Shown here: one piece after another, positions 1 to 7,938 of the stretch
Layout: the number at the start of each line of letters is the position of its first letter
Position numbering within the stretch: position 1 is the stretch's first letter
Notes under the pieces: model-generated
The model's database searches: none
Seen by the model: the letters and a program-made list of their open reading frames with translations, nothing else
What the model was told of the DNA's origin: nothing
Position numbers and translations under genes: made by a program
Assembly: GCA_947305345.1 (NCBI GenBank)
Contig: CAMZDH010000009.1
Span: 1-11,858 of the forward strand
Direction of reading: 5' to 3'
Length of the DNA stretch: 11,858 nt
DNA from: an uncultured Lachnospiraceae bacterium
Lineage (GTDB): Bacteria; Bacillota; Clostridia; Lachnospirales; Lachnospiraceae

Positions 1-655
1 GCATTCGGTCTACGTTGACCAGTGGGACTGGGAGCGCGTGATCCGGAAGGAAGACCGGACCGAGGAGACCTTAAAGGAGACCGTCCGCACGATCTTCAAG
101 GTCGTCAAGCACATGGAGCACGAGGTCTGGTACAAGTATCCGAAGGCCTATAAAAAACTGCCGGACGACATTTTCTTCATCACTTCCGAGGAATTGCTCC
201 GGAGGTACCCGGACTGCACGCCGAGAGAGCGTGAGAACCGCATTACCAAGGAATACGGCTGCGTCTTCGTCATGAAGATCGGCGACCGCCTTTCGAACGG
301 CGAACCGCACGACGGACGCGCGCCGGACTACGACGACTGGCAGCTGAACGGCGACATTCTCTTCTGGTACGAAACGCTGCAGTGCGCGCTCGAGATCTCG
401 AGCATGGGCATCCGGGTGTCGGAAGAGTCGCTGGTCGAGCAGCTGATCAAATCCGGTCATGAGGACCGCATGAACCTGCCGTATCACAAGGCGCTGATCG
501 ACGGAAAACTGCCGTACACGATCGGCGGCGGCATCGGGCAGTCCCGGCTCTGCATGCTGCTCCTCGACCGGGCGCACATCGGAGAAGTGCAGGCGTCGGT
601 CTGGCCGGCGGAAATGGTGAAGACCTGCAAGGAGCACGGGATCGAACTGTTATAA
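1..655 (+). CDS. asnA: Aspartate--ammonia ligase (AsnA), 5'-truncated by the window edge
   Basis: Cytosolic ATP-dependent synthesis of asparagine from aspartate and free ammonia. The reading frame is open from base 2, giving 217 C-terminal residues; the family is about 330 to 340 residues long, so roughly the first 115 to 120 lie upstream of the window. The first visible residues, [13 protein letters not shown], are a hallmark of AsnA. They are followed by [23 protein letters not shown] and the C-terminal [11 protein letters not shown], the motif-3-like ATP-binding block of this class II aminoacyl-tRNA synthetase-like fold. The GTG at 38 is an internal valine codon and not a start. The TAA stop shares its last base with an ATG of the next frame, but the next gene more likely begins at 679. 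AsnA uses ammonia, unlike glutamine-dependent AsnB. Identification is near certain; the promoter is not in the window. Confidence 0.97.
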   Translation, partial: HSVYVDQWDWERVIRKEDRTEETLKETVRTIFKVVKHMEHEVWYKYPKAYKKLPDDIFFITSEELLRRYPDCTPRERENRITKEYGCVFVMKIGDRLSNGEPHDGRAPDYDDWQLNGDILFWYETLQCALEISSMGIRVSEESLVEQLIKSGHEDRMNLPYHKALIDGKLPYTIGGGIGQSRLCMLLLDRAHIGEVQASVWPAEMVKTCKEHGIELL

Positions 656-668
656 TGCATCACGTTTT

Positions 669-673
669 GGAGG
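669..673 (+). promoter_or_regulatory. Shine-Dalgarno site that sets the aminopeptidase start
   Basis: GGAGG, 5 bases before the ATG at 679. It lies inside the longer open frame that begins at 655. The upstream ATG at 655 has no comparable site in front of it. The M18 family normally begins just before the conserved SPTAFHAV block, which also fits initiation at 679. Confidence 0.7.
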
Positions 674-678
674 AGACC

Positions 679-1926
679 ATGGAGTTTCTGGAGTTTGTCA
701 GCGCTTCCCCGACCGCGTTCCACGCGGTGGCGGAGGTGGAAAAGCGGCTCGTAAAGGCGGGCGCGACGGTCTTAAAGGAAAAGGACGCCTGGGACTTAAA
801 GCCCGGGAAGACCTACGCGGTCAAAAGGAACGGTTCCGCGATCATCGCGTTCACGGTCCCGAAGGGCGTGAAGGGGTACCGCGTTTTCGCGTGCCACGCG
901 GATTCTCCGATGTTTAAGATCAAGGAAAATCCGGAGCTTTCCGTCGAGAACAGGTACGTCCGGCTCGATACGGAGCGCTACGGCGGCATGATCCTCTCGA
1001 CCTGGTTCGACCGGCCGCTGTCGGTCGCGGGCCGCGTCGTCGTGAAGAAGGGGCGCGGGCTGGAGGAAAAGCTCGTCGACTTCGGACGGGACCTTCTCGT
1101 CATCCCGAACGTCGCGATCCACCAGATGCGGGAGATCAACGACGGCTTCCAGCCGAATCCGCAGGTCGACCTCCTTCCGCTGTACGGCGGAGGGGAAGCG
1201 AAGGGCCGGTTCATGCAGCAGGTCGCGGAGCTTGCCGGCGTGAAAGAGGAGGACGTCCGCGGGCATGACCTCTTCGTCTACAACCGCGAAAAAGGCACCG
1301 TATGGGGCGCAAACGGGGAATTCATGAGTTCTCCCCGGATCGACGACCTGGAATGCGCGTATTGCGGCATTTCGGGCTTTCTCGCGGGCTCTCAGAAGCG
1401 TTACGGCGCGGTCTACGCGCTGTTTGACAACGAAGAGGTCGGTTCCGCCTCGAGACAGGGCGCGGCGTCGACGTTTTTACGGGACACGCTGGAGCGGATT
1501 TCGGAAGCGCTCGGGGACACGGCCGAACTCAAAAACCGCCGGATCGCCGACTCCTTCTTACTGTCCGCGGACAACGGGCACGCGGTGCATCCGAACCATC
1601 CGGAAAAATGCGACCCCGCGAACCGGCCGTATCTGAACGGCGGCGTGCTGCTCAAATTCAGCGCGAACCAGCGTTACACGACGGACGGCGTCTCGGCGGC
1701 GATGTTCCGGGCGTCGGCCGAAAAGGCGGGCGTCCCGACGCAGGTGTTCTTCAACCGGTCGGATACGGTCGGCGGCAGCACCCTCGGCAACCTTTCGGTC
1801 CTGCAGGTGCCGTTCCCGAGCGCGGACATCGGCCTCGCGCAGCTTGCGATGCATTCTTCTTATGAGACGGCGGGCGTTTACGACCTCGAATGCATGACGA
1901 AGCTCGCGACCGCATTCTTTGAGTAA
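679..1926 (+). CDS. apeB: M18 family zinc aminopeptidase (ApeB-type)
   Basis: Cytosolic metallo-aminopeptidase that removes N-terminal residues from peptides; relatives prefer acidic or hydrophobic residues, and specificity cannot be read from sequence. Starting at 679 gives 415 residues, a usual ApeB length. The open frame also allows an ATG at 655 (eight extra residues), but 679 has GGAGG upstream. Counting from 679, the expected dinuclear zinc ligands and catalytic residues are present: His73 (ACHADSP), Asp222 (SSPRIDDLE), the Glu252-Glu253 pair (DNEEVGS), Asp298 (SADNGHA) and His392 (AMHSSYE). The N-terminal SPTAFHAV, STWFDRPLSVAGR and SDTVGGSTLGN blocks are also typical of M18. No signal peptide is seen. 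It sits 23 bases after asnA and is probably cotranscribed, so aspartate released from peptides could feed AsnA; that link is inference. The family call is secure; the ApeB symbol is by resemblance. Confidence 0.93.
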   Translation: MEFLEFVSASPTAFHAVAEVEKRLVKAGATVLKEKDAWDLKPGKTYAVKRNGSAIIAFTVPKGVKGYRVFACHADSPMFKIKENPELSVENRYVRLDTERYGGMILSTWFDRPLSVAGRVVVKKGRGLEEKLVDFGRDLLVIPNVAIHQMREINDGFQPNPQVDLLPLYGGGEAKGRFMQQVAELAGVKEEDVRGHDLFVYNREKGTVWGANGEFMSSPRIDDLECAYCGISGFLAGSQKRYGAVYALFDNEEVGSASRQGAASTFLRDTLERISEALGDTAELKNRRIADSFLLSADNGHAVHPNHPEKCDPANRPYLNGGVLLKFSANQRYTTDGVSAAMFRASAEKAGVPTQVFFNRSDTVGGSTLGNLSVLQVPFPSADIGLAQLAMHSSYETAGVYDLECMTKLATAFFE

Positions 1927-1947
1927 AACACGATTGGATCAAGACGG

Positions 1948-3684
1948 ATGAAAGGTCTGTTCAAGGACTTAAAACCGCATAGGAAGGAAGTCGTCCTGGC
2001 GCCGCTTTTCAAAATGCTGGAAGCGGGGTTTGAGCTTGCCGTGCCGCTCGTCATGAAGCACATCATGGACGTCAGCATCCCGGCGGGCGACAAACGGGAG
2101 ATCGTCCTGATGGCGCTTCTCCTGTTCGGACTTGCGGCGGTGGGACTTCTGTCGGCGGTGACCGCGCAGTACTTCAGCGCGAAGGCGGCGACCGGTTACG
2201 CTTCGACACTTCGGAACAGGCTCTTTCAACGCATTCAGCGGCTCAGCTTCACAGGACTCGACACGATCGGGACGTCGACGCTGATCACGCGGATGACGAG
2301 CGACGTGAACCAGGTGCAGAACGGGCTGAACATCACGCTCCGGCTCTTCATGCGCTCGCCGTTCATCGTCTTCGGGGCGATGATCATGGCCTTCACGGTC
2401 GACGCGCGCGCCGCGTGGATCTTCGCGGTCGTGATCCCGGTGCTGCTCGCGATCGTCTTCGCCATCCTGTTCGTCACGATGCCGCGGTACCGCCGGGTGC
2501 AGGAAACGCTGGACCGCGTGACGCGATCGACCCGGGAAAATCTGACCGGCGTCCGCGTGATCCGCGCGTTCCGCCTGGAAAAGAGCGAGAATGAAAAGTT
2601 CCTGGAGACCAATAAGGTCTTAAAGGGCTTCCAGACCGCGGTTGGGCGGATCTCCGCGTTCCTGAACCCGGTGACCTACGTCGTCATCAACGCGGGTGTG
2701 ATCGCGATCCTCTACGTGACGGGAACGCTCCACACGACGCGGGGCGCGGCCGTCGCGCTGACGAATTACATGAGCCAGATCCTCGTCGAGCTCGTGAAGC
2801 TCGCGAATCTTCTGATCCTGATGGCGCGGGCCGCGGCTTCAAAGAAGCGGATCGACGAGGTGCTGAAACCGCGAAGCGACGATGAGGACGCCGCGCTCGT
2901 GCAGGCGGCGAACGGACCCGCAAAGAGCGACGCTTCGGCAGATCATGCGTTCGGCACCCCGGCCGTTGTCTTCGACAACGTCTCAATGCAGTATGAGACC
3001 GCGGGGAGCGAAGCCCTGACGGGCATCAGCTTTACGCTTCGCCGCGGGGAGACCCTCGGCATCATCGGCGGCACCGGCAGCGGCAAATCGACGCTCGTCG
3101 AACTCCTCGGCGGGTACTATCCCGCGAAGGAGGGACGCATTCTCATCGACGGAAAGCCGATCGGGGAATACGATCCGGTGACGCTTCGGGAGAAGATCGG
3201 ATACGTCCGGCAGAAGGCGGTGCTGTTTTCCGGCACGGTGCGGGAAAACCTGCGGATGGGAAAGGATCATGCTTCGGACGAGGCCCTTTGGGAAGCGCTT
3301 TCTGCCGCGCAGGCGGAGGACGTCGTCCGGAAGAAGGAGGGCGGTCTTGACGCCGAAGTCGGACAGGACGCGCGGAACTTCTCCGGCGGCGAACGGCAGC
3401 GGCTTTCGATCGCCCGCGCGCTCGCCAGGGATCCGGAGATCCTGATTCTCGACGACGCTTCGTCCGCCCTCGATTTCGCGACGGACGCGGCGCTTCGTCA
3501 GGCGATCGCCGCGCGGCAGAAAAACAGCGCGGTCGTGATCATTTCCGCGAGGACCGCGTCGGTGATGCACGCGGACCGGATCCTCGTTCTGGAGGACGGG
3601 AAGACCGTCGGCACGGGGCGGCATGAAGAACTTCTTGAGACCTGCCCGGTCTACCGGGAGATCTATGATTCACAATTTCATTGA
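1948..3684 (+). CDS. ABC exporter half-transporter with degenerate ATPase site
   Basis: Membrane permease fused to a nucleotide-binding domain (578 residues, the usual half-exporter size). The six-helix transmembrane domain spans about residues 15 to 295. A charged and Ala-rich linker (about 308 to 335) leads to the ATPase domain. Visible there are A-loop Tyr349, Walker A GGTGSGKST (374-382), Q-loop Gln422, signature FSGGE (478-482), Walker B ILILD ending at Asp502, and D-loop SALD (506-509). The residue after Walker B is Asp503 instead of the catalytic Glu, and the switch position reads ISAR with Ala534 instead of His. This pattern marks the degenerate-site subunit of heterodimeric exporters such as TM287 of TM287/288. 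No partner half-transporter lies on either side. The ATG at 1948 has only a weak ribosome site (GGAT, 9 bases upstream). The substrate is unknown; multidrug, lipid or peptide export are all possible. Confidence 0.93.
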   Translation: MKGLFKDLKPHRKEVVLAPLFKMLEAGFELAVPLVMKHIMDVSIPAGDKREIVLMALLLFGLAAVGLLSAVTAQYFSAKAATGYASTLRNRLFQRIQRLSFTGLDTIGTSTLITRMTSDVNQVQNGLNITLRLFMRSPFIVFGAMIMAFTVDARAAWIFAVVIPVLLAIVFAILFVTMPRYRRVQETLDRVTRSTRENLTGVRVIRAFRLEKSENEKFLETNKVLKGFQTAVGRISAFLNPVTYVVINAGVIAILYVTGTLHTTRGAAVALTNYMSQILVELVKLANLLILMARAAASKKRIDEVLKPRSDDEDAALVQAANGPAKSDASADHAFGTPAVVFDNVSMQYETAGSEALTGISFTLRRGETLGIIGGTGSGKSTLVELLGGYYPAKEGRILIDGKPIGEYDPVTLREKIGYVRQKAVLFSGTVRENLRMGKDHASDEALWEALSAAQAEDVVRKKEGGLDAEVGQDARNFSGGERQRLSIARALARDPEILILDDASSALDFATDAALRQAIAARQKNSAVVIISARTASVMHADRILVLEDGKTVGTGRHEELLETCPVYREIYDSQFH

Positions 3685-3688
3685 GGTG
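3683..3688 (+). promoter_or_regulatory. Shine-Dalgarno site that sets the SGNH hydrolase start
   Basis: GAGGTG, 6 bases before the ATG at 3695 and overlapping the TGA stop of the ABC gene (3682-3684). It supports 3695 over in-frame ATGs at 3623 and 3665, both of which lie inside the ABC gene without a comparable site. Confidence 0.7.
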
Positions 3689-3694
3689 AGAAAA

Positions 3695-4669
3695 ATGGGG
3701 AAAAACGCAGCGTTTGACAAGGACACGATCCGGCCGTATCTTCATGGCGCGGTCCGCGTCTGGGAAGATGAGGGGTGGCTCCGCTTTTGCCGGTTTACGA
3801 AAAAGCAGATGAAGACCTTCGACGAACGCGGCGTCGTGCTTCGGCCGCACTGCAGTTCGGGCATGCTCTTGGAGGCGTCCGGCAGGATCGAAAGGATCTC
3901 GTTTGATTACGAGGTCCGTAAAGGCAGCGCCCGGGAGTATTACGGTTTCGACTTTCTGGAGGATGGCGTCCGGATGGACGGTTTCACCGGAGAAGGGCTT
4001 CCCGTGACCGGCCATTACGAATACGTGCCGACCCGCCCCTGCCGCGTGACGGTCGTGCTTCCGAACCTGTCGGAGACCCGGCTGAAAAACGTCGTATTCG
4101 AAGGCACATACGAGCCGGTCGTCCGGAAGACCAGGGTCTATTTCGCGGGCGATTCGATCACGCAGGGGTACGACGCGCTGGTGCCGATCCATTCCTACGC
4201 GAATGAGGTGACCGAGGCGCTTCAGTTCGAGACGCTGAACCAGGCCGTCGGCGGCGACGTCTTTGAAGAGGCGAATCTGGATCCGGACCTCCCGTTCGAT
4301 CCGGAGCTCGCGATCGTCGCCTACGGGATCAACGACTGGTCCAAATGCCGTCTGATTGAGAAGACCGCGGATGCCTACTTAAAGAAGCTCCGCGAACTCT
4401 ATCCCGGCATCCCGGTCTTCGTGCTCCTGCCGATCTGGCATTTCCCGATCGACGACGTCCGTCCGGCTTCCGGATTGACGCTTGAGAACGCGCGCTTGAT
4501 CTATCAGGCCGCGGCCGAACGGAACGGCTGCATCGTGCTCGACGGGCGGAAGTTCCTTCCGCAGGATCCGGAACTCTACTACGACCACCGGACGCATCCG
4601 AACGACAAGGGCTTTTCGTACTACGCGAAGGGCGTTCTGGAGGCCCTGAAGGCGCACGGGATCGGTTGA
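3695..4669 (+). CDS. SGNH/GDSL-type hydrolase with N-terminal beta-rich domain
   Basis: Probable esterase or acylhydrolase, 324 residues from the ATG at 3695. About residues 1 to 145 form a segment predicted to be beta-rich, resembling the N-terminal accessory domain of carbohydrate-ester-type SGNH hydrolases. The catalytic SGNH domain follows: block I FAGDSITQG with nucleophile Ser154, block II NQAVGG (oxyanion Gly near 186), block III YGIND with Asn213, and block V DHRTHPND with His301. The usual DxxH spacing is not met: the nearest Asp (297) is four residues before His301, and His298 occupies the usual Asp position. No signal peptide or membrane segment is seen, so it appears cytosolic. 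It follows the ABC gene by 10 bases, consistent with cotranscription. The substrate is unknown; deacetylation or deacylation of a sugar or glycoside is a plausible role but is inferred only from the fold. Confidence 0.88.
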   Translation: MGKNAAFDKDTIRPYLHGAVRVWEDEGWLRFCRFTKKQMKTFDERGVVLRPHCSSGMLLEASGRIERISFDYEVRKGSAREYYGFDFLEDGVRMDGFTGEGLPVTGHYEYVPTRPCRVTVVLPNLSETRLKNVVFEGTYEPVVRKTRVYFAGDSITQGYDALVPIHSYANEVTEALQFETLNQAVGGDVFEEANLDPDLPFDPELAIVAYGINDWSKCRLIEKTADAYLKKLRELYPGIPVFVLLPIWHFPIDDVRPASGLTLENARLIYQAAAERNGCIVLDGRKFLPQDPELYYDHRTHPNDKGFSYYAKGVLEALKAHGIG

Positions 4670-4695
4670 CAACCGGACGCGCGCGCGGATATACT
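4666..4695 (+). promoter_or_regulatory. Sigma-A type promoter for galK (and probably metG and DUF362)
   Basis: Consensus -35 TTGACA (4666-4671), an 18-base spacer, and -10 TATACT (4690-4695). The -35 box overlaps the TGA stop of the SGNH gene. Transcription would start near 4702, leaving a leader of about 24 bases that carries ACGGAG (4715-4720), 5 bases before the galK ATG. The spacer contains ten bases of alternating CG (4678-4687). No leader RNA structure or clear operator is visible. Confidence 0.8.
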
Positions 4696-4725
4696 GAACT
4701 GTAAGACTGACATTACGGAGCATTC

Positions 4726-5898
4726 ATGAATAAAGAAGAACTGCGAAGCGCGTTTTACGGCGTCTTCGGAAAAACGGAAGAACCGCCGGTCACGGTCTTT
4801 TCACCGGGCCGCGTGAATCTGATCGGCGAGCATACGGATTACAACGGCGGGCACGTCTTTCCCGCCGCGCTGACGATCGGCACGTATTTTGCCGCGCGGA
4901 AGCGCAAAGACCGGCTCGTCCGCTTCTTTTCCGGCAATTTCCCGGAGAACGGCGTCGTCTGCCGGTCGCTCGACGCGCTTTCCTACGACCCGGAATACGG
5001 GTTTTCCAACTATCTGATGGGCATGATCTTTGCGCTTCAGACCGTGAAGGGGTTTGAAGTCACGGCCGGTCTTGACGTGTACCTTTGGGGGAACATTCCG
5101 AACGCGTCCGGCCTGTCCTCCTCCGCGTCCGTCGAGCTCGGCATGGGAAAGGTCCTCGCGGCGCTCTTTGATTTCCCGGTGGACAACGGGGAACTCGCGC
5201 TTCTCGGACAGTATTCCGAAAACCATTATAACGGCGTGAACTGCGGCATCATGGACCAGTTCGCGATCGCGATGGGAAAGAAGGATCACGCGATCTTTCT
5301 CGACACCGCGACGCTGGACTATCAATATGTCCCGATCCGCTTAAACGGCATGAAGATCGTGATCTCCTGCACGAATAAAAAGCGGGGGCTCGCGGATTCG
5401 AAATACAATGAACGGCGCTTAGAATGCGAGACCGCCCTGGCGGAGCTTCAGAAGGTCGCGAAGATCGGGAGCCTCGGCGAACTCACCGTGGAACGGTTCA
5501 ATGCGCTGTCGGACGAGATCAAGGATCCGGTCCGAATGCGGCGCGCCCGCCACGCGGTGTACGAGAACCAGCGTACCGTGGAGGCGGTGAAGTTATTGAA
5601 CGCGGGCGACGTCGCGGGCTTCGGACAGCTGATGAACGCGTCCCACGTTTCGCTTAGGGACGATTACGAGGTCACCGGGATCGAGCTCGATACGCTCGCC
5701 GAGGCCTCGTGGGAAGTGCCCGGCGTCCTCGGCGCGAGAATGACCGGCGCGGGCTTCGGCGGCTGCGCGGTCGCGATCGTTCGGGACGAAGCGGTCGACG
5801 GCTACATCCGCCACGTCGGGGAAAAATACAGGAAGACCGTCGGCTACGAAGCCGCGTTTTACGTCGTCGAGACCGGCGACGGCACCTACGTCTTTTAA
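4726..5898 (+). CDS. galK: Galactokinase
   Basis: First committed step of the Leloir pathway: ATP-dependent phosphorylation of alpha-D-galactose to galactose 1-phosphate, in the cytosol. The 390-residue length matches the family. GHMP-kinase features appear in order: the galactokinase signature SPGRVNLIGEHTDYN (26-40) with sugar and catalytic residues Arg29, Glu35 and Asp38; the phosphate loop NASGLSSSAS (126-135); the catalytic Asp177 in CGIMDQFA; and the C-terminal motif MTGAGFGGCAVA (339-350). The start is supported by ACGGAG 5 bases upstream, just after a strong promoter. The other Leloir genes, galT and galE, are not adjacent, and metG follows 25 bases later, an unusual partner. No nearby regulator gene or operator suggests galactose control. 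Confusion with other GHMP kinases is unlikely given the intact galactokinase signature. Confidence 0.97.
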   Translation: MNKEELRSAFYGVFGKTEEPPVTVFSPGRVNLIGEHTDYNGGHVFPAALTIGTYFAARKRKDRLVRFFSGNFPENGVVCRSLDALSYDPEYGFSNYLMGMIFALQTVKGFEVTAGLDVYLWGNIPNASGLSSSASVELGMGKVLAALFDFPVDNGELALLGQYSENHYNGVNCGIMDQFAIAMGKKDHAIFLDTATLDYQYVPIRLNGMKIVISCTNKKRGLADSKYNERRLECETALAELQKVAKIGSLGELTVERFNALSDEIKDPVRMRRARHAVYENQRTVEAVKLLNAGDVAGFGQLMNASHVSLRDDYEVTGIELDTLAEASWEVPGVLGARMTGAGFGGCAVAIVRDEAVDGYIRHVGEKYRKTVGYEAAFYVVETGDGTYVF

Positions 5899-5923
5899 GG
5901 TCTCATTTGACCGGGAGGATCAC

Positions 5924-7912
5924 ATGACAGAAAAGAAACCCTATTACATTACGACGGCGATCGCCTATACGTCCGGCAAGCCGCACATCGGAAACACCTA
6001 TGAGATCGTGCTCGCGGACGCGATCGCGCGGTTCAAACGTCTCGAGGGCTATGACGTCCGCTTCATGACGGGTACGGACGAGCACGGGCAGAAGATCGAG
6101 GAAAAGGCGAAAGCGACGGGCGTCACGCCGAAAGCGTTCGTCGATGAGGTCGCGGGCGAGATCAAACGGATCTGGGACCTGATGAACACGTCTTACGACC
6201 GGTTCATCCGGACGACCGACGAAGACCACGAGCGGACCGTCCAGAAGATCTTCAAAAAACTCTACGACCAGGGCGACATCTACAAAGGACAGTACGAAGG
6301 CCTCTACTGCGTGCCGGACGAGACGTTCTATACGCCGTCGCAGGCGCCGAACGGCGTCTGTCCGGACTGCGGCCGGTCGCTCGTCAAGGCGAATGAGGAG
6401 GCGTACTTCTTCAAGATGAGCAAGTACGCGGACCGCCTGATCGAGCACATCAATACGCATCCGGAGTTCATTCAGCCGGTCTCCCGGAAGAATGAGATCA
6501 TGAACAATTTCCTGCTCGCGGGGCTTCAGGACCTCTGCGTCAGCCGGACCTCCTTCAAATGGGGGATCCCGGTCGAATTCGACCCGAAGCACGTCATTTA
6601 CGTCTGGATCGACGCCCTGTCGAACTACATCACGGGGCTCGGCTATTCGGTGGACGGGGCGTCCGACGCATTATACAAAAAGTACTGGCCGGCGGACGTG
6701 CACCTCATCGGAAAGGACATTCTCCGGTTCCATACGATCTACTGGCCGATCATGCTGATGGCGCTCGGCGAGCCGCTCCCGAAGCAGGTCTTCGGTCATC
6801 CTTGGCTGATCCAGGGCGGGGAAAAGATGTCGAAATCCCGCGGGAACGTGATCTACGCGGACGACCTCGTGTCGATTTACGGCGTCGACGCGGTCCGGTA
6901 TTTCGTCATGCACGAAACGCCTTTTGAGAACGACGGCGTCATCACCTGGGACCTGATCACGGAACGCTTCAATTCGGAACTTGCGAACACGCTCGGAAAC
7001 CTCGTGAACCGGACGGTCTCGATGAGCAACAAATATTTCGGCGGACTGCTCGAAACACAGGCGGTGTCCGAGGATCCGGACGGCGATCTGGAAACGGTGC
7101 GGAAGAAGACGGTCGAAGACACCGTCGAATGCATGCGGACGCTGCACGTCGCGGACGCGCTGACGACGATCTTCAACCTCTTCAAGCGCTGCAACAAATA
7201 CATTGACGAGACGATGCCCTGGGTGCTTGCGAAGGATCCGGAGAAGAAGGGGCGTCTCTCGACCGTGCTCTACAACCTCGCGAACGGCATCATGACCGGG
7301 GCGTCGCTTCTTGCCCCCTTCATGCCGGATACCGCGAAACGGATCGCGGAACAGTTCAGGACGCCGCTTCGGGACGTCGAAGGCCTCCGCGCCGAGGCGC
7401 ACGTCGTGCAGTACGGCACGAAGGTGACGGGCGCGCCGGAGATCCTGTTCTCAAGACTCGATGAAAAAGAGATCCGGGAGAAGGCGGACGCGATCATGGC
7501 CGCGCAGAAGGCGGCGGCGCTAAAGGAAGCGGGTGTTACGGAAGAAGCGGGGGAAAAACAGGAGGAAAAGGCATTGACGCACAAGGAGGAGATCGAATAC
7601 GACGCGTTCGCGAAGATGGAGTTCCGGATCGCGACCGTATTGTCGGCGGAGGAAGTCCCGAAGTCGAAAAAGCTCCTTTGCCTGCAGGTCAGATGCGGCA
7701 GCGAGACCCGTCAGATCGTTTCCGGGATCAAGGCGTATTACAAACCGGAAGATCTCGTCGGGAAGAAGGTCATGATCGTTGCGAATTTAAAGCCCGCGCG
7801 CCTCGCGGGACTGGTCTCCGAGGGCATGGTCTTATGCGCTGAGGACGAGGCGGGCAATCTTGCCGTCATGACGCCCGAAAAGGACGTGGAAGACGGCGCG
7901 GAAGTACTGTGA
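5924..7912 (+). CDS. metG: Methionyl-tRNA synthetase with C-terminal tRNA-binding domain
   Basis: Class I synthetase charging elongator and initiator tRNA(Met) with methionine; 662 residues, the usual length for the Bacillus-type dimeric enzyme. The Rossmann core carries the HIGH-equivalent HIGN (21-24) and KMSKS (301-305). The connective domain has a zinc knuckle with Cys129, Cys146 and Cys149, but Asp132 sits where many relatives have a fourth Cys. The anticodon-binding helical bundle covers about 350 to 510 (NKYIDETMPW at 424-433). A charged linker (about 512 to 557) leads to the EMAP/Trbp111-like OB-fold (about 560 to 662, with FRIATV and VSGIKAYY), which normally also mediates dimerisation. 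GGGAGG (5913-5918) precedes the ATG by 5 bases. The 25-base gap after galK leaves no room for a T-box leader, so it depends on the galK promoter or an unseen one. Confidence 0.98.
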   Translation: MTEKKPYYITTAIAYTSGKPHIGNTYEIVLADAIARFKRLEGYDVRFMTGTDEHGQKIEEKAKATGVTPKAFVDEVAGEIKRIWDLMNTSYDRFIRTTDEDHERTVQKIFKKLYDQGDIYKGQYEGLYCVPDETFYTPSQAPNGVCPDCGRSLVKANEEAYFFKMSKYADRLIEHINTHPEFIQPVSRKNEIMNNFLLAGLQDLCVSRTSFKWGIPVEFDPKHVIYVWIDALSNYITGLGYSVDGASDALYKKYWPADVHLIGKDILRFHTIYWPIMLMALGEPLPKQVFGHPWLIQGGEKMSKSRGNVIYADDLVSIYGVDAVRYFVMHETPFENDGVITWDLITERFNSELANTLGNLVNRTVSMSNKYFGGLLETQAVSEDPDGDLETVRKKTVEDTVECMRTLHVADALTTIFNLFKRCNKYIDETMPWVLAKDPEKKGRLSTVLYNLANGIMTGASLLAPFMPDTAKRIAEQFRTPLRDVEGLRAEAHVVQYGTKVTGAPEILFSRLDEKEIREKADAIMAAQKAAALKEAGVTEEAGEKQEEKALTHKEEIEYDAFAKMEFRIATVLSAEEVPKSKKLLCLQVRCGSETRQIVSGIKAYYKPEDLVGKKVMIVANLKPARLAGLVSEGMVLCAEDEAGNLAVMTPEKDVEDGAEVL

Positions 7913-7938
7913 CATCGTTTCTGTGAAAGGGGGATCCC

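Noticed and set aside
2983..3624. A 213-codon antisense frame across the ABC ATPase domain
   Set aside because: The ATPase motifs on the plus strand are intact and the antisense protein has no recognisable motif.
3623..3694. Longer N-terminus for the SGNH hydrolase
   Set aside because: The ATGs at 3623 and 3665 lie inside the ABC gene without ribosome sites, while GAGGTG stands 6 bases before 3695.
5899..5923. T-box or other riboswitch before metG
   Set aside because: Only 25 bases separate galK and metG, far too short for a structured leader, and no tRNA-pairing elements are visible.
5903..6592. A 229-codon open frame antisense to metG
   Set aside because: It is a mirror of metG in GC-rich DNA, rich in Arg, Asp and Val, with no recognisable domain; metG is unambiguous on the other strand.
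6671..7402. A 243-codon antisense frame within metG
   Set aside because: Same origin: codon bias of metG keeps the reverse frame open. No domain or ribosome site.
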